Notes under the pieces: model-generated | What the model saw: only the letters and a program-made list of their open reading frames with translations | The model's database searches: none | Told to the model about the DNA's origin: nothing | Program-made: the position numbers and the translations under genes | Shown here: piece by piece, positions 7,059 through 14,944 of the stretch | Layout: the number at the start of each line of letters is the position of its first letter | How positions within the stretch are numbered: position 1 is the first letter of the stretch | From: JANFXS01 sp022791155 | GTDB lineage: Bacteria > Bacillota > Clostridia > Lachnospirales > Anaerotignaceae | DNA length: 14,965 nucleotides | NCBI GenBank assembly: GCA_949743895.1 | Contig: CATJUX010000088.1 | Span: forward strand, 1 to 14,965 | Reading direction: 5' to 3'

Positions 7059-7576
7059 TAAAAATTACAACACAATTAATTTTGAACTTTTTGGAGAATC
7101 AAAAAATGCTCAAAAGTTGTGATTCATGATGATGAGGGCGGGGGTTGTGGCAATCGTTTTGGGAGCTTACTTTGCTTATCCATTCCCAGCATAGGCAAAT
7201 GCGGCTATCCATTTTGCGGGCGGCATATGTTCCATTCAAACTGCATTATTAACATATATCATAAGTTTTTTGAAATATATTAATAATTAATTTTGTTGAC
7301 TTACAATATTTATCAATTAAAATATTATATATCGGACAAGCATTGGCGGCATAGCAGCAAAGACAAAGGCATTTTGTGAAATTTTGGCTTTTGTGGCATT
7401 TTCATTTTTGTTGCACTGCCATCATTTGTCAAAATGCATTGCGGCCAAAATGAAAAATGTTTTGTTGTTCAATTTGAAAACATGGAGTGTTTCTAAACAG
7501 CGAGTTGAAAAATTTGGAATGCAATGTGACGGAAAAGATTTGGATTCATGCGGAACATGAGAAGGGGGAGTTGGAA
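7059..7576. other. Long divergent intergenic region before tex
   Basis: About 520 bp without a convincing gene, between the divergently transcribed SpoVK-like gene and tex. It contains an AT-rich core (7240-7330) with a possible tex promoter, then about 240 bp of likely tex leader. The leader contains a mutually complementary pair (7397-7410 with 7446-7459) and repeated GGCATTTT words. A 37-codon frame (7212-7099, minus) has no ribosome binding site and is not called. Confidence 0.5.
7296..7328 (+). promoter_or_regulatory. Weak candidate tex promoter
   Basis: TTGACT (7296-7301) is a good -35 but has no well-placed -10. CTTACA (7300-7305), 17 nt, then TATTAT (7323-7328) is the best spaced pair (four and five of six matches). 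Either implies a long tex leader of about 240 nt. Confidence 0.25.
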
Positions 7577-9730
7577 ATGGATCTGGTGTCAATAATATCG
7601 GCAGAGCTTTTGATAAAAAAGGAGCAGACAGAAAATGCCATAAAACTTATAGATGAGGGGAACACGATACCTTTTATTGCGCGATATAGAAAGGAGCTTA
7701 CGGGCTCTTTAGACGATCAAAAGCTCAGGGAATTGCATGACAGGCTCATGTATCTTAGGAATTTGGAGGAGAAACGCGAGCAGGTGAAAAACAGCATATG
7801 TGAGCAGGAGAAACTTACGCCGGAGATATTGTCGGCGCTTGAAAACGCTTTGACACTGACTGAAATAGAAGACATATACCGGCCGTTTCGCCCGAAACGC
7901 CGGACACGTGCAACAATAGCACAGGAAAAAGGGCTGGCGCCTTTGGCAGAAGTCATATTTTCCCAAACTGACACGACACCGCCGGAGAAACTTGCTGAAA
8001 AATATGTGGACAATGAAAAAGGCGTTTCAACGATTGATGAAGCCATTGAGGGCGCAAGAGACATAATTGCTGAAATGATAAGCGACAATGCGGCCATAAG
8101 AAAAATGCTCAGAGATGACATAATGAAAACAGGAAAAATCACTTCAAAAGCCAATGGTGAGAATGAAAGTGTATATGAGATGTATTACGATTACAGCGAA
8201 AACATCGCTTCGATGGCAACTCACAGAGTTTTGGCGCTCAACCGAGGGGAGAAAGAAAAGTTTCTTTCTGTCAAAATTGAGGCCGAAACAGAACGGCTTC
8301 TTCACAAAATGGAGAATGAAATAATTTTGGGCACAAAAGGCAGAAGTGTTAATGTTTATGCTGACATGTTGAAAGAGGTTATAGCTGACAGTTTCAAACG
8401 GCTTATATTTCCGTCTATAGAGCGTGAAATCCGCAGTTCACTGACAGAAAAGGCCGAGGAGAAAGCCATTTCTGTTTTTGGGCAGAACCTCAAACAGCTT
8501 CTTCTTCAGCCGCCTTTGAAGGACAAAACAGTGCTTGCCATAGATCCGGCTTTTAGAACTGGCTGCAAAACTGCTGTCATTGACGTGACAGGGAAGCCGC
8601 TGGAAACATGCGTTATATATCCCACGGCGCCGCACAACAAAACGGCGGAGGCAGAGAAAAAACTTGTTTCGCTGATTGAGAAGCATTGTGTTGACGTTGT
8701 GGCGATTGGCAACGGAACAGCAGGGCGCGAAACAGAAATGTTTGTGGCGGAAATGCTCAAAAAAACGGAACGAAACGTGCAGTATACAATTGTCAATGAA
8801 GCGGGGGCCTCTGTGTATAGCGCGAGCAAGCTTGCCTCTGACGAGTTCCCGGAATATGACGTGTCTCTTAGAAGCGCTGTTTCAATTGGCCGCCGGCTTC
8901 AAGACCCGTTGGCAGAGCTTGTCAAGATTGACGCAAAGTCAATTGGCGTTGGGCAGTATCAGCACGACATGAATCAGAAAAATCTTGCGGCCGCGCTTGG
9001 CGGCGTTGTTGAAGAATGTGTCAACAGCGTTGGAGCTGATCTGAACACGGCATCGTCATCGCTTTTGTCGTATATTGCGGGGATAACGCCGGCTGTCAGC
9101 AAAAACATAGAGAAATATCGCCGTGAAAACGGAAAGTTCAAGTCGCGACGTGAGCTTTTGAAAGTGGCAAAATTGGGGCCAAAGGCATTTGAACAGTGTG
9201 CGGGGTTTCTTCGCATATTGGAAAGTCAAAACCCTCTTGACGCCACAGGCGTTCACCCCGAAAGCTATGAGGCGGCCGAAAAGCTTCTTGAAGAAACGGG
9301 GCATTCGCTTTTTGAGGCGCGCAGCGGCATAATTGGGCTTGGAAACGAAATTGGGGACAAAAAACAGATGGCGGAAAAAATAGGTGTTGGCCTTCCAACG
9401 CTCAATGACATAATAAAAGAGCTTGAAAAGCCGGGAAGGGACATACGTGACAAAATGCCAAAGCCAATGCTGAGAAGTGATGTTTTGTCAATGGAAGATC
9501 TTGCGGTTGGAATGGTTTTGAAGGGAACTGTGCGAAATGTTATCGACTTTGGAGCATTTGTTGACATAGGAGTGCACCAAGATGGCCTTGTTCACATATC
9601 ACAGATTTGCGAAAGATATATCAAACACCCTTTGGAGGCGCTGGCTATAGGAGACATTGTGACAGTTAAAATTCTTTCTGTTGATGCGGCCAAAAAGAGA
9701 ATTTCGCTCACAATGAGAGATGTGGAGTGA
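7577..9730 (+). CDS. tex: Tex family S1 RNA-binding transcription accessory protein
   Basis: A 717-residue protein, the normal length for Tex (YdcI in B. subtilis). Tex is a cytoplasmic nucleic-acid-binding protein linked to transcription and RNA metabolism. Domains in order: helical Tex N-terminal region (1 to about 310, with the family motif NTIPFIARYRKELTGSLDD at about 29-47), a YqgF/RNase H-like domain (about 318-445, beginning VLAIDPAFRTGCK), tandem helix-hairpin-helix segments (about 455-560, with GVGQYQHDM and KLGPKAFEQCAGFLRI), and a C-terminal S1 domain (about 643-714, with GTVRNVIDFGAFVDIG and GLVHISQI). Start: the frame is open from 7487, but ATG 7577 has AAGGGGGAG 6 nt upstream and gives the normal N-terminus (MDLVSIISAELL). 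It stands alone on the plus strand and nothing looks damaged. Confidence 0.96.
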   Translation: MDLVSIISAELLIKKEQTENAIKLIDEGNTIPFIARYRKELTGSLDDQKLRELHDRLMYLRNLEEKREQVKNSICEQEKLTPEILSALENALTLTEIEDIYRPFRPKRRTRATIAQEKGLAPLAEVIFSQTDTTPPEKLAEKYVDNEKGVSTIDEAIEGARDIIAEMISDNAAIRKMLRDDIMKTGKITSKANGENESVYEMYYDYSENIASMATHRVLALNRGEKEKFLSVKIEAETERLLHKMENEIILGTKGRSVNVYADMLKEVIADSFKRLIFPSIEREIRSSLTEKAEEKAISVFGQNLKQLLLQPPLKDKTVLAIDPAFRTGCKTAVIDVTGKPLETCVIYPTAPHNKTAEAEKKLVSLIEKHCVDVVAIGNGTAGRETEMFVAEMLKKTERNVQYTIVNEAGASVYSASKLASDEFPEYDVSLRSAVSIGRRLQDPLAELVKIDAKSIGVGQYQHDMNQKNLAAALGGVVEECVNSVGADLNTASSSLLSYIAGITPAVSKNIEKYRRENGKFKSRRELLKVAKLGPKAFEQCAGFLRILESQNPLDATGVHPESYEAAEKLLEETGHSLFEARSGIIGLGNEIGDKKQMAEKIGVGLPTLNDIIKELEKPGRDIRDKMPKPMLRSDVLSMEDLAVGMVLKGTVRNVIDFGAFVDIGVHQDGLVHISQICERYIKHPLEALAIGDIVTVKILSVDAAKKRISLTMRDVE

Positions 9731-9775
9731 AGCTTGTTGTGAATGCTTTTTGTGAAATGGCGAGGCAATTGAGGA

Positions 9776-9801
9776 AAAAGTGATTAGATTTTGTCACTTT
9801 T
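9776..9801 (+). other. Hairpin after tex
   Basis: AAAAGTGA (9776-9783) and TCACTTTT (9794-9801) form an 8-bp stem with a 10-nt loop, 45 bp after the tex stop. The T-run is inside the stem and continues only weakly, so it is a poor terminator by itself, but it is followed by a second hairpin. Confidence 0.4.
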
Positions 9802-9814
9802 GATTTGAGTTTTG

Positions 9815-9838
9815 ACGGCTTGTGACAGAAGCCGTTTT
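9815..9838 (+). terminator. Likely tex terminator
   Basis: ACGGCTT (9815-9821) and AAGCCGT (9829-9835) form a perfect 7-bp stem with a 7-nt loop, followed by TTTT (9835-9838). It lies 85 bp after tex and before the next plus-strand gene. Confidence 0.55.
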
Positions 9839-9965
9839 GCCAAAAAGATTGTGTAAATTTTGGAATTGAAGTGTGTGCTCTGTTTTGGCACAAAGGGTAT
9901 GAATTCTTTTGTGCCTGCCGGTTTTGTGGAATATAAAATATATTTTGGTTTTTGGAGGGAAAACC

Positions 9966-10387
9966 GTGTTTTGTGAAAAATGCGGAAGTCAGATTGACGA
10001 GGGCAAAAAAATTTGCCCCAATTGCGGCATATCGAAGCAGAGGAAGGAGTTCTGCCAGCATTGCGGACAAATGATTGACTTTGACTGTGTTGTCTGCACA
10101 AGCTGTGGAAAGCAAGTTGAGGAGTTGAAAGTGCAGCAACCACAAGTGGTTGTGAACAACGTGAACACCAACACCAATTTGACAGGAGCAATGCATGGTC
10201 AGCGCAAAAAAACAAGTGGGCGGCGTTTTTGCTTTGATTGTTTCTTGGAATTTTTGGCGCGCATAAATTCTATGAGGGCAAAATTATGATGAGGATACTT
10301 TACATATTCACAGGCGGACTGCTTTCGATTGGCGTGATTGTTGACTTGATTGCGATTTTGTTGAAGCCGAATCCATATTATGTGTAA
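9966..10387 (+). pseudogene. Broken zinc-ribbon/TM2-domain membrane protein
   Basis: The intact first part starts at GTG 9966 with GGAGGG 6 nt upstream. It encodes two zinc-ribbon units: CEKCG...CPNCG, then CQHCG...CTSCG. A Gln/Val/Asn linker follows. At the 7-A run 10206-10212 the frame is lost and reads to a stop at 10289 (107 residues). In the -1 frame the missing half continues from 10211: KNKWAAFLL, a TGA at 10235-10237, then LFLGIFGAHKFYEGK through to LKPNPYYV and a TAA at 10385-10387. GxxGAHKFYEGK is the hallmark of the TM2 domain, a two-helix membrane domain often fused to N-terminal zinc ribbons. Restoring it needs both one extra A and a sense codon at the TGA, probably cysteine. A weak promoter (TTGTGC-N17-TATAAA, 9909-9937) may still be present. 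The short soluble zinc-ribbon product could be made. Function of the intact family is not well defined. Confidence 0.8.
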
Positions 10388-10437
10388 ATTGCGCAGGCGC
10401 AAAAATGGGTGCGCGGCAGGCGGCTTGAGGGGATTTT

Positions 10438-11814
10438 TCAAGGATTGTGGGTTGGGTTTTGCTTTTGTGGATTCACTATGGAGCGTTTCCATTTTCCGCT
10501 GAGATAGAACGCTGTCACAATTATTATGCCGCCATACTGGCCGAGGCCCATGGCGATGAAAACGCCTTTGAGGCCCATGCCGAGAACAGTTTCGAACAAA
10601 AATATCAGTGGTATGCGGGCGATGACAACGCTTGTGAACGCACTGCACAGTGAGAAGAGTGAATTGCCGCTTCCCTGAGCGAGGCCATTTATTGTGAAGA
10701 CAATTGAATTTGCCATATATGAGACTGTGACATATTTTATATACATGAGGGCATTGGCTTTTGTGGCATCAGAGCAGTTGAAAAGAGAAACTATGTTTTG
10801 GCCAAACAGATTCACAAAAACGAACATCAATATTCCGAAAAGAAGACTTAGCTTGAGACCGCAGAAAACTGTGGAGCGCACGCGGTTCAAACGGCCGGCG
10901 CCCAAGTTTTGGCCGCTCATGGCCGCAACTGACTGGCCTATGGCGATTGTGGGAAGAACGGCGAATGAGTCGATTTTGTTGCCTATGCCAGCGGCTGTTG
11001 AAGCGGCAAGGCCATATGAATTGAGCGTGCTCACAACAAAAAGCATTGAAAAATTCACAATTGTTGACTGCATTGCACTGGGAAGACCTATTTTTAATAT
11101 AAGTTTTAGTTTTGACCTGTCAATTTTGAAGCTTTTTGGCTTGAAGTCGAAAACGAAGTTATTTTTATACAGCGTTTTTATGGCCAAAGCAAATGAAAAA
11201 GCCTGCGCTGTGATTGTGGCAAGGGCGGCGCCGCCGGCTCCCCATTTGAAAAGTCCTATGAACAATGTGTCAAGAATTATGTTGAGAACTGTTGCAAAAG
11301 CGACAAAGCACAGTGGCCGGCGTGAATCGCCAAGGCCCCTTAAAACAGCGCTCACGGCATTATAGCCGCATATGAAAATTGTGCCCAAGAAGCATATGCG
11401 CAGGTAGTTTTTTGCTTCGCCCACAGCGGGAGAAGGAACATTGAGCGTTGTGAGAATTGTGTTTGAAGCGGCAAGGCCCAATATGGTTATGACAAGTGAG
11501 CAGTATATGAAAACGGTGAAAAGCGTGCCTATTGCGGACTTTGCCTCGCCTTTCATTTTGGCGCCTGTGTATTGTGCAACGAGCACAGTTCCGCTCAGTG
11601 AAAAGCCGTTGACAAGCATTGTTATGAGCATTATGCAGACGGAGCTGCTGTTTATGGCGGATATGCCATAATCTCCCATGAAATGGCCGGCAATGAGCAT
11701 GTCGGCAACGCTGTAGGCGGCCTGCAAAACCTGACCAGCAAAAAAAGGGGCGGCGAAGCCCAAAAGCTGTTTGGAAACATTGCCTTCTGTCAAATTTTTC
11801 TCATAACTGGACAA
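10438..11814 (-). CDS. MATE family efflux transporter
   Basis: A 458-residue, twelve-helix type membrane protein of the multidrug and toxic compound extrusion family, which exports cationic drugs or metabolites using a sodium or proton gradient. Seen: N-terminal GNVSKQLLGFAAPFFAGQVLQAAYSVADMLIAG pattern with the usual P and D residues, VSAVLRGLGDSRRPL in the middle, the second-half repeat LKIGLPSAMQSTIVNFSM, and IGQSVAAMSGQNLGAG, typical of the family. Start: the frame is open back to 11916, but that would lie deep inside yycI. TTG 11814 has GGGAGG 9 nt upstream, inside the end of yycI, and gives the normal length. It begins 5 bp after the yycI stop and is the last gene of the operon. Substrate unknown. 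No good terminator follows: 10388-10437 has only short GCGC-type hairpins without a T-run. Confidence 0.9.
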   Translation of the reverse strand: MSSYEKNLTEGNVSKQLLGFAAPFFAGQVLQAAYSVADMLIAGHFMGDYGISAINSSSVCIMLITMLVNGFSLSGTVLVAQYTGAKMKGEAKSAIGTLFTVFIYCSLVITILGLAASNTILTTLNVPSPAVGEAKNYLRICFLGTIFICGYNAVSAVLRGLGDSRRPLCFVAFATVLNIILDTLFIGLFKWGAGGAALATITAQAFSFALAIKTLYKNNFVFDFKPKSFKIDRSKLKLILKIGLPSAMQSTIVNFSMLFVVSTLNSYGLAASTAAGIGNKIDSFAVLPTIAIGQSVAAMSGQNLGAGRLNRVRSTVFCGLKLSLLFGILMFVFVNLFGQNIVSLFNCSDATKANALMYIKYVTVSYMANSIVFTINGLAQGSGNSLFSLCSAFTSVVIARIPLIFLFETVLGMGLKGVFIAMGLGQYGGIIIVTAFYLSGKWKRSIVNPQKQNPTHNP

Positions 11815-11819
11815 TATGT

Positions 11820-12695
11820 TCAACCTCCCTGAACGGTGTTTGTGTCTTTGAGTTCGTTTGTATAGGCATTTATTGTGTATGCCTTTGAGGAGCCTGAAAT
11901 GAATATTCTGTAGCACGGCACAAGGCGGAGATTGCTTCCATCGGCAACGTCGTTTGTGTGGCCAAAATCATATCCAAGTTCCAGCTTTTCTATATAAACA
12001 CTTTTGCCGGGGTGTTCATTTTTTATTTCTTCAAGGAATGTGAGGAGAATTTCGTCACATGCGTATATTCCCCGGCGTTCGCCTGTGAATTCCTGCGCTG
12101 TGTAATATCCAGCCGAGGCTGATATTATGCCGTTGGAAGAAACTTCTATGCGTTTTATGCCGCTGAATATTTTGTAGCCGTGGAATTTTTCGGCATATTC
12201 AAATATAAAGGCGTTGTCTTCTGGAATTATGTTTTCGAGAGATATGTTTGAATTGTTTATGTTCAGAAGTTTCAGGAATTCGTCAGCGGCGGCCATGGCT
12301 GTTGTGCGGTCAAAGTTTTCTATTTTTCCGGTGCCTTCAGGGTTTGAATATGTGATTGTGTCGTCTTCAACAATGAGGCTTTTTGTGCCTGAAACGAGAA
12401 TTGTTTTGTCGAACTCACGAGTTATTGTTGGGTTTTCGTTTTTGAAGAATATGTTTCTAAATTCGTCAATTTCGGGGGGTGTTATGCTGATTGAGAGGCT
12501 TCTCATGGGAGCGAAGCTGTCTATTATTTCGGTGTAGAGGCCAACGTTGTTCTGTTCCAAAACCTTATATATCGCGGCCTCTCTTGCCGTGGTTATTTTG
12601 TGCTTGCTGCCGGAAAGAAAGTTTGCGGTGAAAAGTGCAATGTTTAGAAATATGAGCAGATATATGAATATTTTTTTGACTTTTTCCCAGTACAT
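11820..12695 (-). CDS. yycI: YycI-like WalK regulatory protein
   Basis: A 291-residue protein with one N-terminal membrane segment (about residues 9-27, in MYWEKVKKIFIYLLIF) and a large extracytoplasmic domain. In B. subtilis, YycI and YycH sit in the membrane with the sensor kinase WalK (YycG), which controls cell-wall hydrolase genes, and restrain it. Seen here: the short charged start followed by the anchor, a central repeat-like alpha/beta region (EFLKLLNINN; GYKIFSGIKRIEVSSNGIIS), and a C-terminal stretch LRLVPCYRIFISGSSKAYTINAYTNEL that resembles the YycI/YycH C-terminal fold. The start ATG lies 1 bp after the yycH stop; its ribosome binding site GGAGGA is within the last yycH codons, so the two are translationally coupled. 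Sequence similarity is recognisable but not strong; position behind yycH gives most of the confidence. Confidence 0.8.
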   Translation of the reverse strand: MYWEKVKKIFIYLLIFLNIALFTANFLSGSKHKITTAREAAIYKVLEQNNVGLYTEIIDSFAPMRSLSISITPPEIDEFRNIFFKNENPTITREFDKTILVSGTKSLIVEDDTITYSNPEGTGKIENFDRTTAMAAADEFLKLLNINNSNISLENIIPEDNAFIFEYAEKFHGYKIFSGIKRIEVSSNGIISASAGYYTAQEFTGERRGIYACDEILLTFLEEIKNEHPGKSVYIEKLELGYDFGHTNDVADGSNLRLVPCYRIFISGSSKAYTINAYTNELKDTNTVQGG

Positions 12696-12696
12696 A

Positions 12697-14097
12697 TTAT
12701 TCCTCCATGTTTGCAGGCGGCGCGGAAGTTTCGCGCGAGGCGGCTGTATACTCGGTTCCGTCTATTGTTACATACCATGTGAGCTGTCCGTTGTCTGAGC
12801 TGTGGCCAAGAACTATGTTGTCTACTTTGCTGACTTTTTTGTCAAGGCGGGCCATTATGCTGTTCATTGCGCCAAGGAAGTCGATTTCGACTTTGTCGGA
12901 GGCTTCTGTTTGAGGAACAAAGTCGCGGGCATAGCGTCTATATTTTTTGACGGCGCCATTTTCCACATAAACCTCTATGGAATGCTTCATTTCGATTTCG
13001 TTTTTGAGAGAGGGACTTAAGTATACAGGCATATCATTCACGCTGTAGTCGAAGCTGAACGTCAGGCCGCGGCTGTTTATCACAACTTCTGACAAAAAGA
13101 TGTTTGTGTTCAAACTTTTGTCATTATCCAAAAAACGGCGGCATGCGAAATAGGCGCTGGGGAGGGTTTGTTGAACATTGTTGTCGGAACGGCTATAGTT
13201 GAAATATTCAAGGACTCCTGAGGGATAGTATTTCACTATTATGTTGCTTGTGCTCAATGAAATGACGCCATTGGCATCTTCAGAGGCTGTTTTTGACGTG
13301 TGATCGGTGAAAAAAGATTCTGTTGTGGTTTCCACAGCGGCAAGCAGTTCGGTGCTTGACGAGCTGAAGGGGTTTTTCATTGTGACAGGAGTATATTCAT
13401 AGTGGTTTTGTGACCATTGGGGAACAAAAACTGTGTCATTGAATATGTTGAAGCCACTTTGTTTTGTTGATATATATTTAGGTTTTTCGTTTGTGTGTGT
13501 TTCGGTTGTGTCTATGGCGGAGAGAAGTGTGCGTGAAGTTTCGCCCCCTTCAAAGTTCAAACAACAGGATGTGCTGGAGTTTCCGCTCATTATATAAAGC
13601 TGGCTTTCGCCTGTGCTGCCTGAAAATGGAACGGCAACAACCTGAGTTATGGAATCTAATGATGAAAGTTCATCAAGGCTTTCATTGACTCCAAAACACA
13701 TCATGTACTGACTGGGGAGTATGCCGACGGCGAAATCCAACACAATGCATTTTTGTGATATTATGTCATCAAAAGGCATGTTTGAGGCTTCGGCATGGCC
13801 GGTTTTCATGGCTTCTTCTATGAAGGAGTTTGTTTTTGACATTATGTTGCTGCCCGGATTTGGATATTTGACGCTGAACGTTTTGTTTCCATAGCCTATC
13901 ACAATTTTTTTGGGATCGGGGGCCTCGGCGGGGAGTTTTGAAGATTCGCCATAGAGATAGCCTTTTTGAAAAAAAGAATAAAAAAAGTTATGGCCAGAGT
14001 CGTTCTCAAGCCATAACAATGCTGTTTGATAGATCGCGGAAAGTGTTAAAACAACTATTACAAAATTCTTGATTCTGCTGATTTTAACTGACTTCAT
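12697..14097 (-). CDS. yycH: YycH-like WalK regulatory protein
   Basis: A 466-residue protein with an N-terminal membrane anchor (about residues 9-30, IKNFVIVVLTLSAIYQTALLW) followed by a long extracytoplasmic region, the layout and size of YycH. The W in the anchor end (LLWLEN) and the following YGESSKLPAEAPDPKKIVIGYG region fit the family; the C-terminal half contains FACRRFLDNDKSLNTNIFLSE and an ending DGTEYTAA before the stop. In B. subtilis YycH and YycI together hold the WalK kinase in check; in Staphylococcus aureus they activate it. Which sign applies here is unknown. Ribosome binding site is weak (GCGGTGA). It starts 25 bp after the Ig-like gene. walR and walK, the usual upstream neighbours, are not in this window. 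Confidence 0.8.
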   Translation of the reverse strand: MKSVKISRIKNFVIVVLTLSAIYQTALLWLENDSGHNFFYSFFQKGYLYGESSKLPAEAPDPKKIVIGYGNKTFSVKYPNPGSNIMSKTNSFIEEAMKTGHAEASNMPFDDIISQKCIVLDFAVGILPSQYMMCFGVNESLDELSSLDSITQVVAVPFSGSTGESQLYIMSGNSSTSCCLNFEGGETSRTLLSAIDTTETHTNEKPKYISTKQSGFNIFNDTVFVPQWSQNHYEYTPVTMKNPFSSSSTELLAAVETTTESFFTDHTSKTASEDANGVISLSTSNIIVKYYPSGVLEYFNYSRSDNNVQQTLPSAYFACRRFLDNDKSLNTNIFLSEVVINSRGLTFSFDYSVNDMPVYLSPSLKNEIEMKHSIEVYVENGAVKKYRRYARDFVPQTEASDKVEIDFLGAMNSIMARLDKKVSKVDNIVLGHSSDNGQLTWYVTIDGTEYTAASRETSAPPANMEE

Positions 14098-14122
14098 TTA
14101 GTTCACCGCTTACTGTTGTAAT

Positions 14123-14566
14123 TTAATCTGCTGCCGTCTGTCCGGGAAGGTATATTTCGTTTTCGAGACGGGATTTAATCTCTTTTTTCTTTCGTGTGAC
14201 TGTGGCTTCCATTTCAACACTGTCATCTTCGCTGGTTTCTGCATAGAAACTGACAACGTTTTCGCCAACATATAGATCGACTGTCTGGCTGAAAAGGCCG
14301 CTTTCGCCAACTTCAACAACATAATAGTCCATTTCTTTCAGTTTGTCGTCGGAAACGCGTTTGTAGACAGTGATTTCAATGACAGTGCCTTCGTCGGCTG
14401 TTCCAGAGATCGTTTTTGAGGAATTGAAAGTTGAGCATTTTTCTTTGTCAAAATCCAACCCGCCTGTGAGCTCCAGCTCGCCGGCAAAAACAGAGCCTGC
14501 GTATGAAACGGCAGTGAATGAAAAAACAGTTATTAATGTTAAAATTTTGAACAGCACATTTCTCAT
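14123..14566 (-). CDS. Secreted bacterial Ig-like domain protein
   Basis: A 147-residue protein with a Sec signal peptide (about residues 1-28, cleavage likely after SVFA) and no later membrane segment. The mature part reads like one bacterial Ig-like beta-sandwich: ISGTADEGTVIEITVY, SGLFSQTVDLYVGENVVSFYA, a pattern seen in cell-surface adhesion and wall proteins; a charged tail KKKEIKSRLENE follows. Start: the frame is open to 14596, but ATG 14566 has AAAGGAGG 11 nt upstream and gives a clean signal peptide. It is the first gene of the yycHI operon, so a cell-wall-related role is likely, possibly as an extracellular partner of YycH/YycI or a wall-associated protein of the WalR regulon. No known homologue with a described function is recognised. 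Confidence 0.75.
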   Translation of the reverse strand: MRNVLFKILTLITVFSFTAVSYAGSVFAGELELTGGLDFDKEKCSTFNSSKTISGTADEGTVIEITVYKRVSDDKLKEMDYYVVEVGESGLFSQTVDLYVGENVVSFYAETSEDDSVEMEATVTRKKKEIKSRLENEIYLPGQTAAD

Positions 14567-14617
14567 GATATACACAGCCTCCTTTCCTTTTGCCATGGAA
14601 TTCTACTTACAGGAAAG

Positions 14618-14623
14618 ATTATA
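14618..14623 (-). promoter_or_regulatory. -10 element of the Ig-like/yycHI/MATE operon promoter
   Basis: A perfect TATAAT on the minus strand (14623-14618). The hexamer 17 nt upstream is ACAGTT (14646-14641), not a sigma-A -35, so the promoter should need an activator; the WalR-like box covers this place. The transcript would start near 14611, giving a leader of about 45 nt. Confidence 0.6.
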
Positions 14624-14633
14624 CAACAATATT

Positions 14634-14650
14634 GTTACAGAACTGTTACA
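14634..14650 (-). promoter_or_regulatory. WalR (YycF) box upstream of the yycHI operon
   Basis: On the minus strand, TGTAAC (14650-14645), five bases AGTTC, TGTAAC (14639-14634). The B. subtilis/S. aureus WalR consensus is TGTWAH-N5-TGTWAH, so all twelve defined positions match and the spacing is exact. It overlaps the -35 position, 10 bp before the -10 element, as expected for activation by an OmpR-family regulator. PhoP, a related regulator, reads similar sites and is the main alternative. Confidence 0.6.
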
Positions 14651-14828
14651 CACGGCTTACTATTAAATTACATTAAATCAAAATTGAGACAGGTGAATTG
14701 AGGAAAAATGAGGAGGGAGATTTTGACATTGTTATTATTGTGGAAAGTGTGAATTTTTATGAAAAAAATTGAATGAAAAGTGACGTGGTTGAAAAATGTT
14801 TTGAGGGAGCTTGAAAAATGGAAGCAAA
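14651..14828. other. Intergenic stretch, nothing recognised
   Basis: Purine-rich on the plus strand with many short start-stop frames. A 14-codon plus-strand frame starts at ATG 14708 but has no proper ribosome binding site. No gene or repeat is supported. Confidence 0.4.
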
Positions 14829-14858
14829 AAGCCGTTTCCAAAATGTGGAAAGCGGCTT
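14826..14858 (-). terminator. Terminator of a minus-strand gene beyond the right edge
   Basis: AAGCCGTTTCCA (14829-14840) pairs with TGGAAA plus CGGCTT (14846-14858) with one bulged G and a 5-nt loop. On the minus strand the stem is followed by TTTTT (14830-14826). It should end a transcript coming from the right of the window. Confidence 0.75.
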
Positions 14859-14900
14859 CACTGAATTTGTTTTATAAGAGGTTATTGGCTTTGTTTCAAG

Positions 14901-14944
14901 CCTTCGGAAGGAGCCTTTTCTTAAGACCGTGGGAGGAGGCACGG
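14901..14944 (+). other. Unexplained structured segment at the right edge
   Basis: Contains the palindrome CCTTCGGAAGG (14901-14911) and a hairpin CCGTG (14927-14931) / CACGG (14940-14944) whose 8-nt loop is GGAGGAGG, a Shine-Dalgarno-like sequence. It differs in character from the surrounding AT-rich DNA. I do not recognise an RNA family; it may be a dispersed repeat or part of a leader cut by the window end. Confidence 0.3.

Noticed and set aside
7099..7212. 37-codon minus-strand frame upstream of the SpoVK-like gene
   Set aside because: No ribosome binding site and no signal peptide or domain pattern; likely chance.
10204..10237. Programmed -1 frameshift in the zinc-ribbon/TM2 gene
   Set aside because: The A-run is slippery, but the zero-frame codons do not form a classic X XXY YYZ heptamer with good re-pairing in both sites, and a TGA eight codons later would stop the shifted product anyway.
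11815..11916. Upstream extension of the MATE transporter
   Set aside because: It lies entirely within yycI, has charged basic residues unlike a MATE N-terminus, and TTG 11814 has a well-placed ribosome binding site.
14757..14942. 61-codon minus-strand frame at the right edge
   Set aside because: It runs straight through a strong terminator hairpin and has no ribosome binding site.
14926..14944. Piece of 5S rRNA (GACCGTGGGAG resembles its 3' half)
   Set aside because: Only about ten bases match and the surrounding sequence does not fit the 5S helices.
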